From Cryptomeria japonica (Eukaryota; Streptophyta; Pinopsida; Cupressales; Cupressaceae): a DNA stretch of 60,000 bases. Below, piece by piece: positions 24,307-35,350 of this stretch; positions within the stretch are counted from its first letter, which is position 1; every line of letters begins with the position of its first letter. The stretch is taken from assembly GCF_030272615.1 (NCBI RefSeq), contig NC_081411.1, forward strand, positions 830,510,160 through 830,570,159. Reading direction: 5' to 3'. The notes under the pieces were generated by a model. That model saw only the letters and a list, made by a program, of their open reading frames with translations. It was not told the DNA's origin and ran no database searches. Both the position numbers and the translations under genes were made by a program.

Positions 24307-26589
24307 GTGCATTTCATGCTAAGAGAGTTTGGAGATCAAGCCGTGAAGTTTAGGTGTTCGGAAGCCCTAGCAGAAATGGTAGAAGTCAATCTATTAATTC
24401 TATTAAAATTCATCATGGAAGCTTCTGTGTTGACTCTTGTGTTGGTTGAGCTAGTTAAGGAACCGCAACCCGAATTCAAGTTGCATCCTATGAAGGCAGA
24501 AGAGATCGATATGATTGGTGCCCTATCATTTGTGCCCTTTGGTGTGTTATTGGTTGAAGTTGTATTTTCCTTCATCCACTACAAGCTTGAAGATCTTGGA
24601 GACAAATTCATTCAAGATGAATTTAAAGGGTTTTGCGACAATGGTCTATTGAAGGAAGAAAATATGCATCTGAAGACCAAGGGTTTGTTGTATGATGTTG
24701 ATATTCCAAACCAATTCCATGTTGATTAGATCAGGTATGTGCTAAGTAGAGTGCATGACCAGTTTCTATGGTTGGAAGTTGAAGCGACAATCAAAATCAC
24801 AAAGGATGTGATCCAAAGAGTAACAGGGTTTAGAGAAATAAGCGAAGCACTAACCCTAAGGAAAATATCATCTAGTGAGGTCACTTGGTTGACTCAATCC
24901 CAATATGAAAAGAGAGAAATGACAGTCACTCACATTAAGGATGAAGAAGTAAGGTTTGCATCTACAGTGATAGCTTATAGAGTACTGTACCAATCAAGCT
25001 ACATGAATAGTGTGCCGAGTGGTGCTATCCATGTAGCTTACTGGATCATCAAAGAGGATGCAACATACAAGATTTGTGAGATGATAAGGATTCAATTCCT
25101 GGTGAACATGGACCGAATTAAGAAGGACAAAAAAAAATCATTCAAGTATGGTTCAATATTGGTATGTATCTTCTTCTATGTATAAAATTTCTTTCCTAGT
25201 AAGGGTAATGTAGTGTGGTCTACAGATAAACCTATCACAGTTTAGATAGCTGAAATGATTAGAGATTTAGGTGATAAGTTTGGAGAGACAATGTGGGGTT
25301 ATTTTAAAAAATTCCAAACTAGAATGCATCAAAGAGAAAGAATCCCGACCGGTATAGTTCAAAATTATAAGTACACTATTTGATTTCTTGTTGATACTGA
25401 TTGTTGTATTATTCAAGCGGTTGAACCTAGAACTTTCTAGGTACCTGCTATGGGTTATGAGATTAGGGCAAAAATTGCCAAAATATATGCAAATATGTTA
25501 CTAGCTAAATTGGTAGACAGGAAAGCTATGAGATTTGGAACTTATGGGGAGGCAAGCTCCAAAATTAAGAAAGAACTCAAGGAGCCTATCATTCAAAATA
25601 AAGTTAGGAAAATGATTGACAACTTAGACAAGAAATATGGAGGTGAAGCATTCGGTGCCACTGCTTCCACTAGTACAAGTGAGCAAACAGGGGCAAAATC
25701 AAGCAAGAATGGAGAGAAAATAGAAGAAAAGAAGAAAGTGTCCAAGACAAGATCCAAGGGTGTTGAATCCAACAAACTAGCAGCATATATGAAAGAAAAG
25801 GACTCAGATACTCCTACATATTCCCAAGGTAGAGGTGGACCGGTAGGAGTCACATATGCAAGAAAGAAAAAGAATGAAAGGACAATTGACATAAAGGATA
25901 AGAAGAAGCCCAAGAAAGATGAAAAGGAGGATGATAAATTTGACACCCAATCTAATGTGGTAATTAAAGAAGTCAGAAGAAATGCTAGGAATGTAGCTCC
26001 AACTGTTGATGAATTGGTCCATGGGATCAAAGAGTATGGAGGTTTAGTTGGTGTTGGGAGAAAGTATCCCCTCTACAACAAGGAAGACAAAATAAAAATT
26101 GAAGATGCAATCATCTAGAGTTTACATAATTTCTATAGAACTCCCATTGAACTACATGGAATAATTCCATCTAATTTAAAAAATTTCATTGAAGGGAGAT
26201 GGAAAACTACCCTAACAATTGAGAAGGAACATGGAATAAAGGCACTCATGGAAGTGCAACATGAATTGGATTATAATCAAGTAACTTTAGTGGCTGAAGC
26301 ATACGTACAATGTTTCAAAATAAGGAACAGAATAGGGATAGTGACCATAGGAGACATTCAAAGTGTGCATGATGAGGGAGTTGACATGTGGAAAATGATT
26401 TTGAGCCAGCAAAAGGAAACTAAGAAAAAGAAAGCTAAACTCCTCATCTCAGATAGCTCTGAGGTAGAAGCTGAAGAAGAAGAAGAAGAAATGGAAGAGG
26501 AAGAAGGGGAAGACTCACTAATTGATATCAAGTGGTGCAGGAGCACCTATGGAGCACCTATGAAGACCTATGGAGGCAAGGTGCACTAG
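24307..26589 (+). pseudogene. Large accessory ORF of unknown function (761 codons, six internal stops)
   Basis: A single reading frame runs through 24307-26589 with stops at 24727, 25183, about 25243, about 25381, about 25438 and 26116 and no frameshift, so it was coding until recently. The N-terminal two thirds look globular, with aromatic-rich segments (HDQFLWLEVEATIKI, then FKYGSILVCIFFYV). A Lys/Glu-rich disordered linker follows, then another folded part and an acidic Glu tail near 26470-26510. I recall similar uncharacterised proteins as very common in conifer annotations. It has no RT, integrase, protease or RNase H motif. It sits between gag and a second unknown ORF inside an LTR element, so a role in the element is likely, but its function is not known. 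Confidence 0.55.
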
Positions 26590-27366
26590 GGTCATTGATA
26601 GGCCCTCATGAAGAATAAATGAGTAATGAAGTCTAAAAGGCATTTAAGGTCTTAAAAAAATGTAATCATGGCCATTAGAGCCAATAAATGCAATGAATTG
26701 TAATAGAAAGGTCAAAAAGTGTAAAATTGTCAAAATTGGCAATTAGGCCTAGAAAGGGCTAAAATTGGGTTTTGAAGGGTAGAATAGGTTTGTGAGGAAT
26801 AAAACATGTTTGAAATTTTTATAAGGTCATCTTAAAAGAATTTTTATGTGTTGGTAGAGTTAGGGGTCAAGTTGTTTCATATTGACAACTTTGTTTGTCA
26901 AATGACAACTTTTTGAACAACTTTTATTGTCAAAATTGCAAAAAATGACAAAAATAGGTGGTTAGAGGTAGTTGGGTGGTTATGGTTTGTTCTTTAAGGC
27001 CAAAAATGATATAAATTATTGTAAAAAAATGATGTGGAGGGATATGGTGAGTTTTTGGTCGAAGATGATCATTCAGAGCAATAAAAACCATATTTTCATG
27101 TGCATTTTCTGAGTTTTCAACATGAATAGTTAGATCTTTTGTTAATTTTGATGCATTTCATGTTTTTATTTTGAAATATTCTTGTTTGTGGATGATAAAG
27201 GAATGATCTAAATTTGTTTTAGAGGTAGTTTCATTTTATTTGGTGTTCATTTGATAAAGATATCAAAGTTTTACTAAAATCTGCCAAAACCTTGAACTAG
27301 GGTAACCAGTGGCTTCATAAATGTGATATCTTTTGTTTTTATGCTTAACCAATCCTCATTTTGGGT
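26590..27366 (+). other. Non-coding AT-rich segment inside the element
   Basis: All frames are closed. It separates two ORF remnants of the same element and might be an untranslated spacer, an intron or a separate insertion. I found no target duplication around it. The left edge carries a small duplication (GAGCACCTATG twice at about 26541-26562). Confidence 0.4.
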
Positions 27367-29003
27367 AGGGATGAGGAAAAGGATGTATTATACTATCAAA
27401 TGTGTGTTCAATGTTCCATGAAGGAGATGGCACGTGCATACAAGAGGTTTTTATGATTGTTGCAGTCCCAAGGGCAGATTGACTATTACAGTCAAATAGT
27501 GGAGGCTTTGTTTGATATGAAAAAGTGTATGATGGCCAGGAAGGCTTAGAGAAGTGTTGGTTGGTGTTTTGAAAACCTTCCTAAGGTGTTGGAGGAAGTG
27601 GAGTGCCCAAGGAAGGGCTTAAAACTAGTGGGTTTCCCAAGATAGCAGCAGACTATCATAGTGTGATAGAATGACAATCACAGAAAAATGTAGCCTGATG
27701 CAGGGGCCATATCTCTAAGTTTAACCATTGGATTTGCCTAAATTTTGGATATGTTGTTCCAAAAAAATTTCTTCATAATCTCACTAGAGAGATTGAGAAT
27801 TTTAGGATCAGAGAAAAGGTTATATATCTTTGTGTATAGGTATATCTAAGAGGACAGCAAGAAGGTAACTTTGGTTTTATTTAATCAAAGTGTTAAGTAT
27901 CTTTGTCTTGAGAACCTAGTTTGGACTCTAGTGGATTGTAAGACTTCCAAATTAAATTTGGGAAGAGTATACCTTGGGGTTAGGGTATGGATGAGGCTTA
28001 ATAGTCAAGTATTGATCCTAGAGTAGGGTCTAAAGGTGTGAGTAGGTTACAAAACATTGAGAGTGCAGTCTTAGTCATATTGATGAGATGATCAATCATG
28101 ATCAATAGAAGTTGGGATGGGAAGTTGGTTTTACCTAGCATGTAGAAGGATCCTCTTTTGTGTCTCCTTGAGTGACTGAACCCTTGAGAGGTCTAGAGTA
28201 GGGGATCCCTCTGCATCATCAAGAAGATGACCCCCAAACAGTTGATAGAAGTTTCAGAAAAAATAAGAATTCAAACTGAAAAGGTCAAACTTAAAACAAA
28301 GAAAAAGAAGGCAACAATTCTTAATGCTCCAAAGACAATATTATCTGATCTCATTCCTGATATTGTTGTTGATGAGAATACACCTATCATCGATTAGTTG
28401 GGCACTCTTGTCAAAGAAATCGGCTCAAAGGCAACCGATATGGAGAAGGTTGCAACAAGGTCATATGAAACTAGAAGAGGTGAGCAATTAATGGAACAAA
28501 TATTAGTTGAAAAATTTGCTCTCTCTAGCAGCACTGAAGAGGTGAAATCAATCTTAAAGGAAGTTGGCCAATTATTGGTCAGATTCTCAAACTTCCCCGA
28601 TTTCATCAAAGATCTTGAAGACAAAAGAATAAAGACTCAAAAGGAAATTCAAGATCTACTAGGTTCTTTTGATCCCCTTACAAGATTAGTAGAAACTTTC
28701 AGTGGAAAAGAAACAGTTGACTCATGAAATCAATAGTTGAAAGAGGAACAAGACAAATGAGCTCTACACCTGCTAGAGATACAATGCTATCTTGCCCCTT
28801 TCATTGATTTATTGCAAGGCAATGTGAAACAAGTAGAAGTCCTCATCAGTAGACTTGACTGCAAGATAGTGGATGACATGGAGGATTTTGTCACACATCT
28901 GCATGGAAAAATTATCACTATGAAACAAGTGAAGCCTACATGGGAATGTACTTTGGAGGCTGCTAAGGTCAATTTAAAAGAATTTTTTGACTTACTCTCA
29001 TAA
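27367..29003 (+). pseudogene. Second accessory ORF remnant, alpha-helical, unknown function
   Basis: From 27367 a frame gives coherent protein-like sequence (DEEKDVLYYQMC, then WCFENLPKVLEEVECPRKGL) broken by about ten stops up to about 28200. A frameshift near 28225 leads into a second block starting MTPKQLIEVSEKI (28227) that runs to TAA at 29003, with stops at about 28395 and 28725-28760. The second block is predicted mostly helical and charged. It ends only about 60 bp (without the inserted copia) before the polypurine tract, so this is the last gene of the element. No family is recognised. Confidence 0.5.
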
Positions 29004-29011
29004 ATTATTTT

Positions 29012-29462
29012 TGTTGGTGTAAATAAATATTCATTTTGGATATTATTACACTTTACTTAAGTTAACTTAGGATAGTGCATCTCTTCGTAGTTTGGATTTG
29101 AGACACTTAGGGAAGTGTGCACATAGGGATAGAGCTTGTAGGAGAAATTCCACCTTTTGTGGCCTTATTTTGCTATTACACTCCACATTCAGTGGGTCAT
29201 CCACCTCTTGTGGAATATTATATTATTTCTCCTACCTACCCCTAGTATTTCTTACCTACCCTTGTTTCTCATTGAGCCACATGTCATGATTATGTGCTCG
29301 TACATCCATATGGCCTTGCCTATATAAGTAGGCCTATATTCATTGTATTGGTGAATCCAGTTGATCATTTGCATATTGATGAGAATACAGTTTGTTCTTA
29401 TCATTCTATTGTCTCTCTTTTTAAGCTTTTCATTGTTCCCTTGATCTTTGCAAAATCGTGCA
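29012..29462 (+). repeat. 5' LTR of the copia element
   Basis: Starts TGTTGGTG and ends GCA. A TATA box (TATATAAG) lies at 29321-29328 in the sense direction. The left flank is the duplicated ATTTT. Confidence 0.93.
29321..29328 (+). promoter_or_regulatory. LTR TATA box
   Basis: TATATAAG about 140 bp before the LTR end, in the sense orientation of the copia element. The 3' LTR has CATATAAG at the same place. Confidence 0.5.
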
Positions 29463-29480
29463 TGGTATCAAAGTTGTTGG
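29463..29480 (+). other. Copia primer-binding site
   Basis: TGGTATCAAAGTTGTTGG begins directly after the LTR; the first ten bases match the initiator-Met-tRNA-type site with one change. Confidence 0.75.
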
Positions 29481-30887
29481 GGCTTCATTGATTAGTTTTT
29501 TGGAGACATTTTGGAGGCTTCAATTTTTTATTTTGGGGATCTTCATTTCTTGGGGGCATCGTACAACGATTTGGACATCACGGTTGAATCTGGGAGGCTG
29601 TTTCCATGAATTTCGACTATAAAGTCGACCTATTTTGGTGAGAAATTTTTTTTTCCCCATTTTGGCTATTATTGTACGGATTCCGAAAAAAAAATTTGAA
29701 AAAAAATAAATTATTTTCTGGAAAAATAAAAAAAGGAAAAATTAAAAAAAAAAAATCTGTTTTTGGGGGTCAGGTCCGTCATCGTCGGTTGTACTCTGCA
29801 GCGGTCGCCATCCCTGCCGACCCGTGCCTCCTGTCGGCCCTTACATTTCCACTGCCAGCCCCCTCGGCTCTTGGCCCGCCGATAACTCCTCTGCCCCTGC
29901 CGCCCAACACTTGCGCAGTCCGCAGCGCCCGCGCCACCCAGCCGCCACCCAGCTCTACAGCGCCACCAGGACCTTCCAGTCATTGCCGGCTAACCCTCTG
30001 CCTGCCAGCATCTGCCACCTCCTCTGCCACGCGGATAGACCGCCCCATCAGCAGGAAACCCGATGGACCCGCACCCGCCATGTGGCAGGTGGCCACTGGC
30101 CTGCGGTCAATATCCGTACAGTCAACTACCACTTCAGCATGTCCATATGGTACAGATGCCACGCAGGAGGGAGATGAAATTTTTGTGATGGCTAGATGAG
30201 TGTCAAATTTAAGCCCATCATTTGCTGATGTCAGTGCCACATCAGTAGACTTTTGAAATTTTTTGACCCCCTCTTCATTGAGCTTTTCAGTTTTGTAGTT
30301 CAACTTTGAAAGGCCATATCTTGCTCATTTTTGCTCCTTTTTTGGTGCAATTTTTTTTGAAATGGGCTAAAATTTCATGATCTTCACAGTGGTGTGGTTA
30401 TTTTCTGATTTTGGTGTACAAGTTGTTTGGAATTTTCAGATTCTCTCAGCTGTACCTATCCAATCCTCAATTCTGCAACTTCAAAGGCCTCGTTTGAGCT
30501 CATACGACCTCCTTTTCAGGTGCCATTTTTTTTAAAGTGCATGTTTTTTTGTCTAATTTCATAATCTATGATTAGATTTCAGAGATTTTGAGTGGAATTT
30601 GTACTTTCAGATATTGGTCTTATTTGGCCTATTAGGTACTTGTAAAGTGCTTGGATCTTAGTTTAGATCTCTTGCATTATTAGTTTGAGTCTCTTTTGGC
30701 CTTATTGAGGTAGTTCTAAAATTGTAATCAGAAGCCCACTTTGCCATTTTTCACAAGTGGCCCATTGTATATGCACTAAGTATAAAGTGCCAAATCATCA
30801 CTTTTGTGGGGGTTCTTTGATTGAGTGAATTTGGGGGCGTGTCTTATGTGATTATGCCTCTCTTTGTGCTCTTTCATTTTTGTTGCA
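29481..30887 (+). other. Copia leader with GC-rich island
   Basis: A long untranslated leader before gag. Most is AT-rich, but 29770-30180 is markedly GC-rich with many CCG, GCC and CGC words, and is open in more than one frame. The encoded sequences are Pro/Ala/Ser-rich and have no domain, so I do not call a gene. The island may be a captured host fragment or a structured RNA region. Confidence 0.55.
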
Positions 30888-31865
30888 ATGAGTCCTCATA
30901 AATTTCCACCCTTAACTCCACATAATTATGCATCATGGAAAATAAAAGTATGGAGTAAATTAATGGAAAAGGGTCTCACGCATTATATAGATGGAACAAT
31001 AGTAGCACCACCTGATCCTAATGCTCAATTAGAATGGCTCACTAAGAATTGCATGGCTCTTGGAACTTTGTGCAAGTATGTATCAGATGATCTCATCTTT
31101 CATATTGAAAAGTGTACTACAATCAAGGATGCTTGGGATATGTTTCAGAAATTGTATGGTCAAGTTGATGAAATCAGAGGTTATAAGATTGACAATGAGC
31201 TCACCAACTTGGATCCCAAGAGTTTTGATACAATCCAAGATTATGTCACCAAAGCAAATGAGCTACAAGCAAAGCTTAAGGATTGTGGAATTGACAAAAA
31301 GGATGCTCAGTTGATATTCAACTTGTTGGACAAGCTTGCACCAAAATATGCACCATTTGTGTCTAGCTTCCAAACTCATCGTTTGACAGTAGGGAGTTCC
31401 TATGTTATGCCTTCATTTGATGCTTTCATAGAAATGTTGATATTGGAACAATCTAATTTGTTGAACATGGGACTTCTCAAGTCTTCAAAGTTCAAGGCTT
31501 TGGTGGCTACTCAAGGGAATCAAGGAAGTCAAGGCAAAGATTCCAACAAGAAGAAGAAGCAATCCAAGTCTAAGCCACAACAGGAAAAAGGACAATCTTC
31601 CTCTCCATCACAAGGTGATTTTTCATCCTCCTCCAAGAAGGGGACACCACCTAAGAAGGATAAACCAACTTGTGCATATTGCAAGAAGTATGGTCATGAT
31701 GAGCATCAATGCCATGCAAAGCAAGTTGATGAGTTAACTAATCTTCTTAAGAAAAACAACATCAACTTACCATCTGCCTACACAAAGAAGGATTCAACTC
31801 CTTCCTCTTCCTCACAGTCTAAGGGAAAAGGGCAAGCATTTGTGGCTACTATAGGTTCTTCATAG
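30888..31865 (+). pseudogene. Copia gag (UBN2-type) with CCHC knuckle
   Basis: ATG at 30888 gives MSPHKFPPLTPHNYASWKIK, the usual start of plant copia gag; an upstream in-frame codon at 30864 is less likely. The UBN2/gag core is intact for about 230 residues. A Lys/Ser/Gln-rich linker and the zinc knuckle CAYCKKYGHDEHQC (31671-31712) follow. The frame then meets TAG at 31863-31865, directly before QWILDSGA, so the stop falls between gag and protease in what is normally one polyprotein. Gag forms the particle that packages the element's RNA. Confidence 0.88.
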
Positions 31866-31944
31866 CAGTGGATACTTGACTCAGGTGCCTCTTATCAGAT
31901 GGGTTCTATAAAGGAGCAGTTTTCTTCATTGGAGCCATCTAAGG
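31866..31944 (+). pseudogene. Copia protease start, cut by the nested element
   Basis: QWILDSGASYQMG carries the aspartic protease active site (LDSGA at 31875-31889). The frame continues to 31944, where the nested element begins, and resumes at 41747 in the same frame once one copy of TAAGG is removed. Confidence 0.85.
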
Positions 31945-33256
31945 TGTAGACGTCTAAAAATGGTCAATGCTTGCAGAGTCATACTTTAACATTTTTGCAT
32001 CGCATTAACATTTCTTCTATGTTGCGTACTTGGTCTTTATCATTTGCGAGCATCGAATCCTTCTACATTCCTCATTTTTATGCTTTTGAATTAGCGTTTT
32101 GTCCTCTTATCAATCTTGTAATTTTGTGATCAATTTGTCATCGATCCTCATCCTTGTCAATCTTGTCAATTTTGTGGTTGATTTGTCATCGATCCTTGTC
32201 CTCTTCAATCATGTCAATTGGCGCATATCAATTTGGTCTCTTTATCAATGTTGGTCAATTTGTCAATCAATCTCAATTGTTTATCAATCAAATCATTTAT
32301 CAGCATTGGTCTTTTATCAAGTCAGAAATCATGATTAAATCAACCCTACATAAATTATCTTTTGTCAGGACCTAATTGTCATCCTTGCATTTCTAATTCA
32401 TCTTCTAAGATTTTATGATTAATTCATTTAATCTTGTTTGTCATTTCTCCCTCTAGGATTAATAAATTATTTATTTATCCTAAGTCTTCGTGTCACAATT
32501 AAATGTTTATTTAATTAGCTAACTAATTATTCCTCTTTTTGTGAATTAATTAATAAATCACAAATTATTAATTAATTTACCTAATTTTCCAATTCACCTA
32601 ATTTCTAATTTTCATCATTTCTAATTTCCACCTATTTTCTAATTTCCTAATTTCAATTTCCACCTAATTAATTTCTCTCTAGTTTCTCCCTATTTTTGTG
32701 CTTCGATGGAAGCATGAATTTCTCATGCATCATACATTTGGCATAGCAAGATGTCATAAGCTTTTAGTCCTCTAACCATTGCATTGGCAATATGTCATAA
32801 TTCATGACATAGAAGGTGTCATAACCTTCCTCTTTCCACTCAATTGTGCCATTTTTGAAATCAATTGCCTCTAATATCAATGTCATGCTAATTTGATCTT
32901 TTCTCCAATTTGTCTATAAATTGGATGAATTTCTTCAATCAAGATACCTACTACCTAGTCGAATCAATCACGCTTTGAGTATTCTTGCATTACTTGTCAA
33001 TCTTGCTTTCACATTAGGTTTATGCACTTGTAGGTGAGATCCACAAACAAAGATATTTGAAGAAGAAAGAAGGACAATGGAGCCACATGAAGGAGACATT
33101 CAGATCTGCATTTGGTTTGCTTAGTTTTCAATCTTGAATGTTTTCCTTTCATGTCTTTATTGAGTGTGTTTAGGATTGATCATTGCATTTGAGCTTTCAT
33201 GATTGACCTAGATTAATATTGATTTGCTTGTGATGATTTCCAATTTCGTAGCTACA
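31945..33256 (+). repeat. 5' LTR of the nested LARD-like element
   Basis: 1312 bp, TG...CA, with TATAAAT at 32915-32921 as probable TATA box. Contains a block rich in TTAATTAATTA (about 32480-32590) and repeated short GTCAAT words near its start. Confidence 0.9.
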
Positions 33257-33262
33257 TGAATT

Positions 33263-33280
33263 CATGAACCAGACGTGAAC
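33263..33280 (+). other. Unusual primer-binding-like site
   Basis: CATGAACCAGACGTGAAC lies 6 bp after the LTR end. It matches the core found after three other LTRs in this window (17853-17872, 51461-51480 and 59596-59615, all minus strand). I could not assign the tRNA. Confidence 0.55.
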
Positions 33281-33339
33281 TAACCATCTAACCATGTCTT
33301 GAGTGCCTTTTGAGTTGATTTGCAGGTCAAAAACCCAAG

Positions 33340-33510
33340 AAACAGGGTAATGCAGGCCTTTCTGGGCACTTATGTGCTTGTGTAGGAGAGTTTTGCGCCT
33401 GTGTCAAGACTTCTGCGCCTATGTCAGAGACTTCTGTGCCTATGTCAAAGGGAACTGTGCCTGTGTTGCATCATTCTGCGCCTGTGTCAAGCATTCTGCG
33501 CCTATGTAAG
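33340..33510 (+). repeat. Imperfect minisatellite in the LARD leader
   Basis: Six or seven copies of a 20-30 bp unit containing TGCGCCTGTGTCAAG (variants TGTGCCTATGTCAAAG and similar) in tandem. Confidence 0.7.
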
Positions 33511-35350
33511 TCTAGAAACAAAGGTAAAAAGGCAGTGTTTTTACTTGCAAATTGGTTTGTTTTACATTTTATTTCTGCTTTTTGGTTTTATGGTACTGAT
33601 TCTTTGTGCAACACCTTGGCATTACGCATGACAAAGACAACAAATGAAACTACTAACACATTTTATGCAGGTTCGATAGTCAAAGACTAAGCAAATTAAA
33701 CTTTTGACTTGGTGGTTTTGTAGGTTGCCTTATACTCCAACTAAACCTTGTGTTTGTAATTCATAATTAGGCACCTAGTTTTTTATTGCTAAGTAGGATG
33801 GAATGAACGTATGTTTGCTTTGATTGTTGAGTCTGACATTGGAGTAGGAGAGTATGCTCTCATCCTTCTTAGGGTGATCAGAAATCCAGATCTTCAATAC
33901 CATGCTCATGTTTTGATTGTGTGTCACCTTTAGAGGGCCTGCCTTCCCGACCATTTTCTTTTGCAAGCAAGTGACAATCATGAGAAGGGAACAACCCAAA
34001 GTGAGTATGGCTAGAATACCTTGCAATTCTAACTCACTATAAATAAATACCCGATGAGCGAAAGATTTGAAGGAAGGGTTACGTGGGAATTGTAGTTACT
34101 TGGGAAGTGATGACCCTTGAACTCTTTCTCATATCAACATCTAAGTAGGACCTCACGGTCTAAATCGTGCTTGCATGACTACATTTGTTTGGTATCTTGG
34201 TAGGCTTAATGTCTCAATCACACTTGTGTGACACCAAGGAGTAACACTTAATAGAAATCCTTACTAAACACCTTGTATTTAGAGGCCAAAAATCCTTCTA
34301 GTTGCTTGAGAAGGACAAATTCGGATACTTGGAAGAGATACTAAGTTCGCCATGGGGAGATTTCCATGGGGACTGATGCTTGGCTGCCCTGAGAAGTGAG
34401 TGTCGTGGAGGGGAGCCCGTGGGGTCAAGAATCTATGTATTCTCCTTGAATCCCATAACGAGTCTACCTCTCAAGTACCTAATGTCCTTGCCTACCATAA
34501 GAAATGTGTCAATGAGCATGATTGTCTTGAGTCTAAGTTGAAATATCTTGTCTTCTTTGTTTGTCAAAAGTTGAATTGTATCTCATTTCAAAAGCAAGAC
34601 AAATTGATTCAAAACAAGGTTAAACACAAGAACATTTCATCCAACAAAGTTCAAAAACACCTTCAAACATGGTTGTCAAACATTTTTCAAAATCTTGTCT
34701 CAACATTCATGTCACTTAGATTTAGGTTCATCTTAGGTTTACATTTTTCAAATTCATTGTCAATTACCAAGGTTAAGTTTCACCTAGGTCATACTCCTTT
34801 GCATATCAATAAGGGTCATCCATTTGCATGTGTCCTCTTGCATTAGAGTAATACCATTTCATAATTCAACCTTAGGTTTTGCCTTAGGTTGACATTGTCA
34901 TACATTTGCATTTGCATACCCTAGGTATCTTCATTAAGCTTAGGTCATTATCATATCATATTAGGGCCATTTGCATAGTAATTGTCCCTTTGCATATAGT
35001 GTCAAAACTAGGTTTTGTCATACTTGAGTAATGCAAATCTTTGATAAACCCTAAGTTATTGTTAGGAAGTCTTGACCTTATCAAACTTTTGCCTTTTTGT
35101 CATCAATGTCATTTGGTCAAACCTAGCTTAGTATCCAAGCATATAGGGGAAACATTGTCATTTTGTCCTTTTCTCACTTGGTCCTTTTGTCCTTTGAGGT
35201 CTAGACATCATTTCAATTTCCTAAGGGTCTCATTTTTAGAATTGCATTCATGAGTTTGTCAAAATCTTGAAAAGCAACAAAAACATTAAGTTGCATTGTC
35301 ATCCTTTCGGTTGCATTTGTCAATCCCATTAGTTCCATTTGCATAGTGAC
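33511..35350 (+). other. LARD internal region without recognised gene
   Basis: Leader region of the nested element. One open frame (34400-34846) gives no domain and its continuation is full of stops; it resembles the non-coding leader rather than a gene. Many CATTTGCAT, TTGTCA and CTTAGGTT words recur between 34700 and 35200. Confidence 0.4.

Noticed and set aside
25593-26030. Minus-strand hydrophobic open frame
   Set aside because: Antisense of the Lys/Glu-rich linker of the accessory ORF; hydrophobicity is a reading-frame artefact.
29672-30303. Overlapping Pro/Ala/Arg-rich open frames in the copia leader
   Set aside because: Open in several frames because of GC bias; no domain, and in the untranslated leader position.
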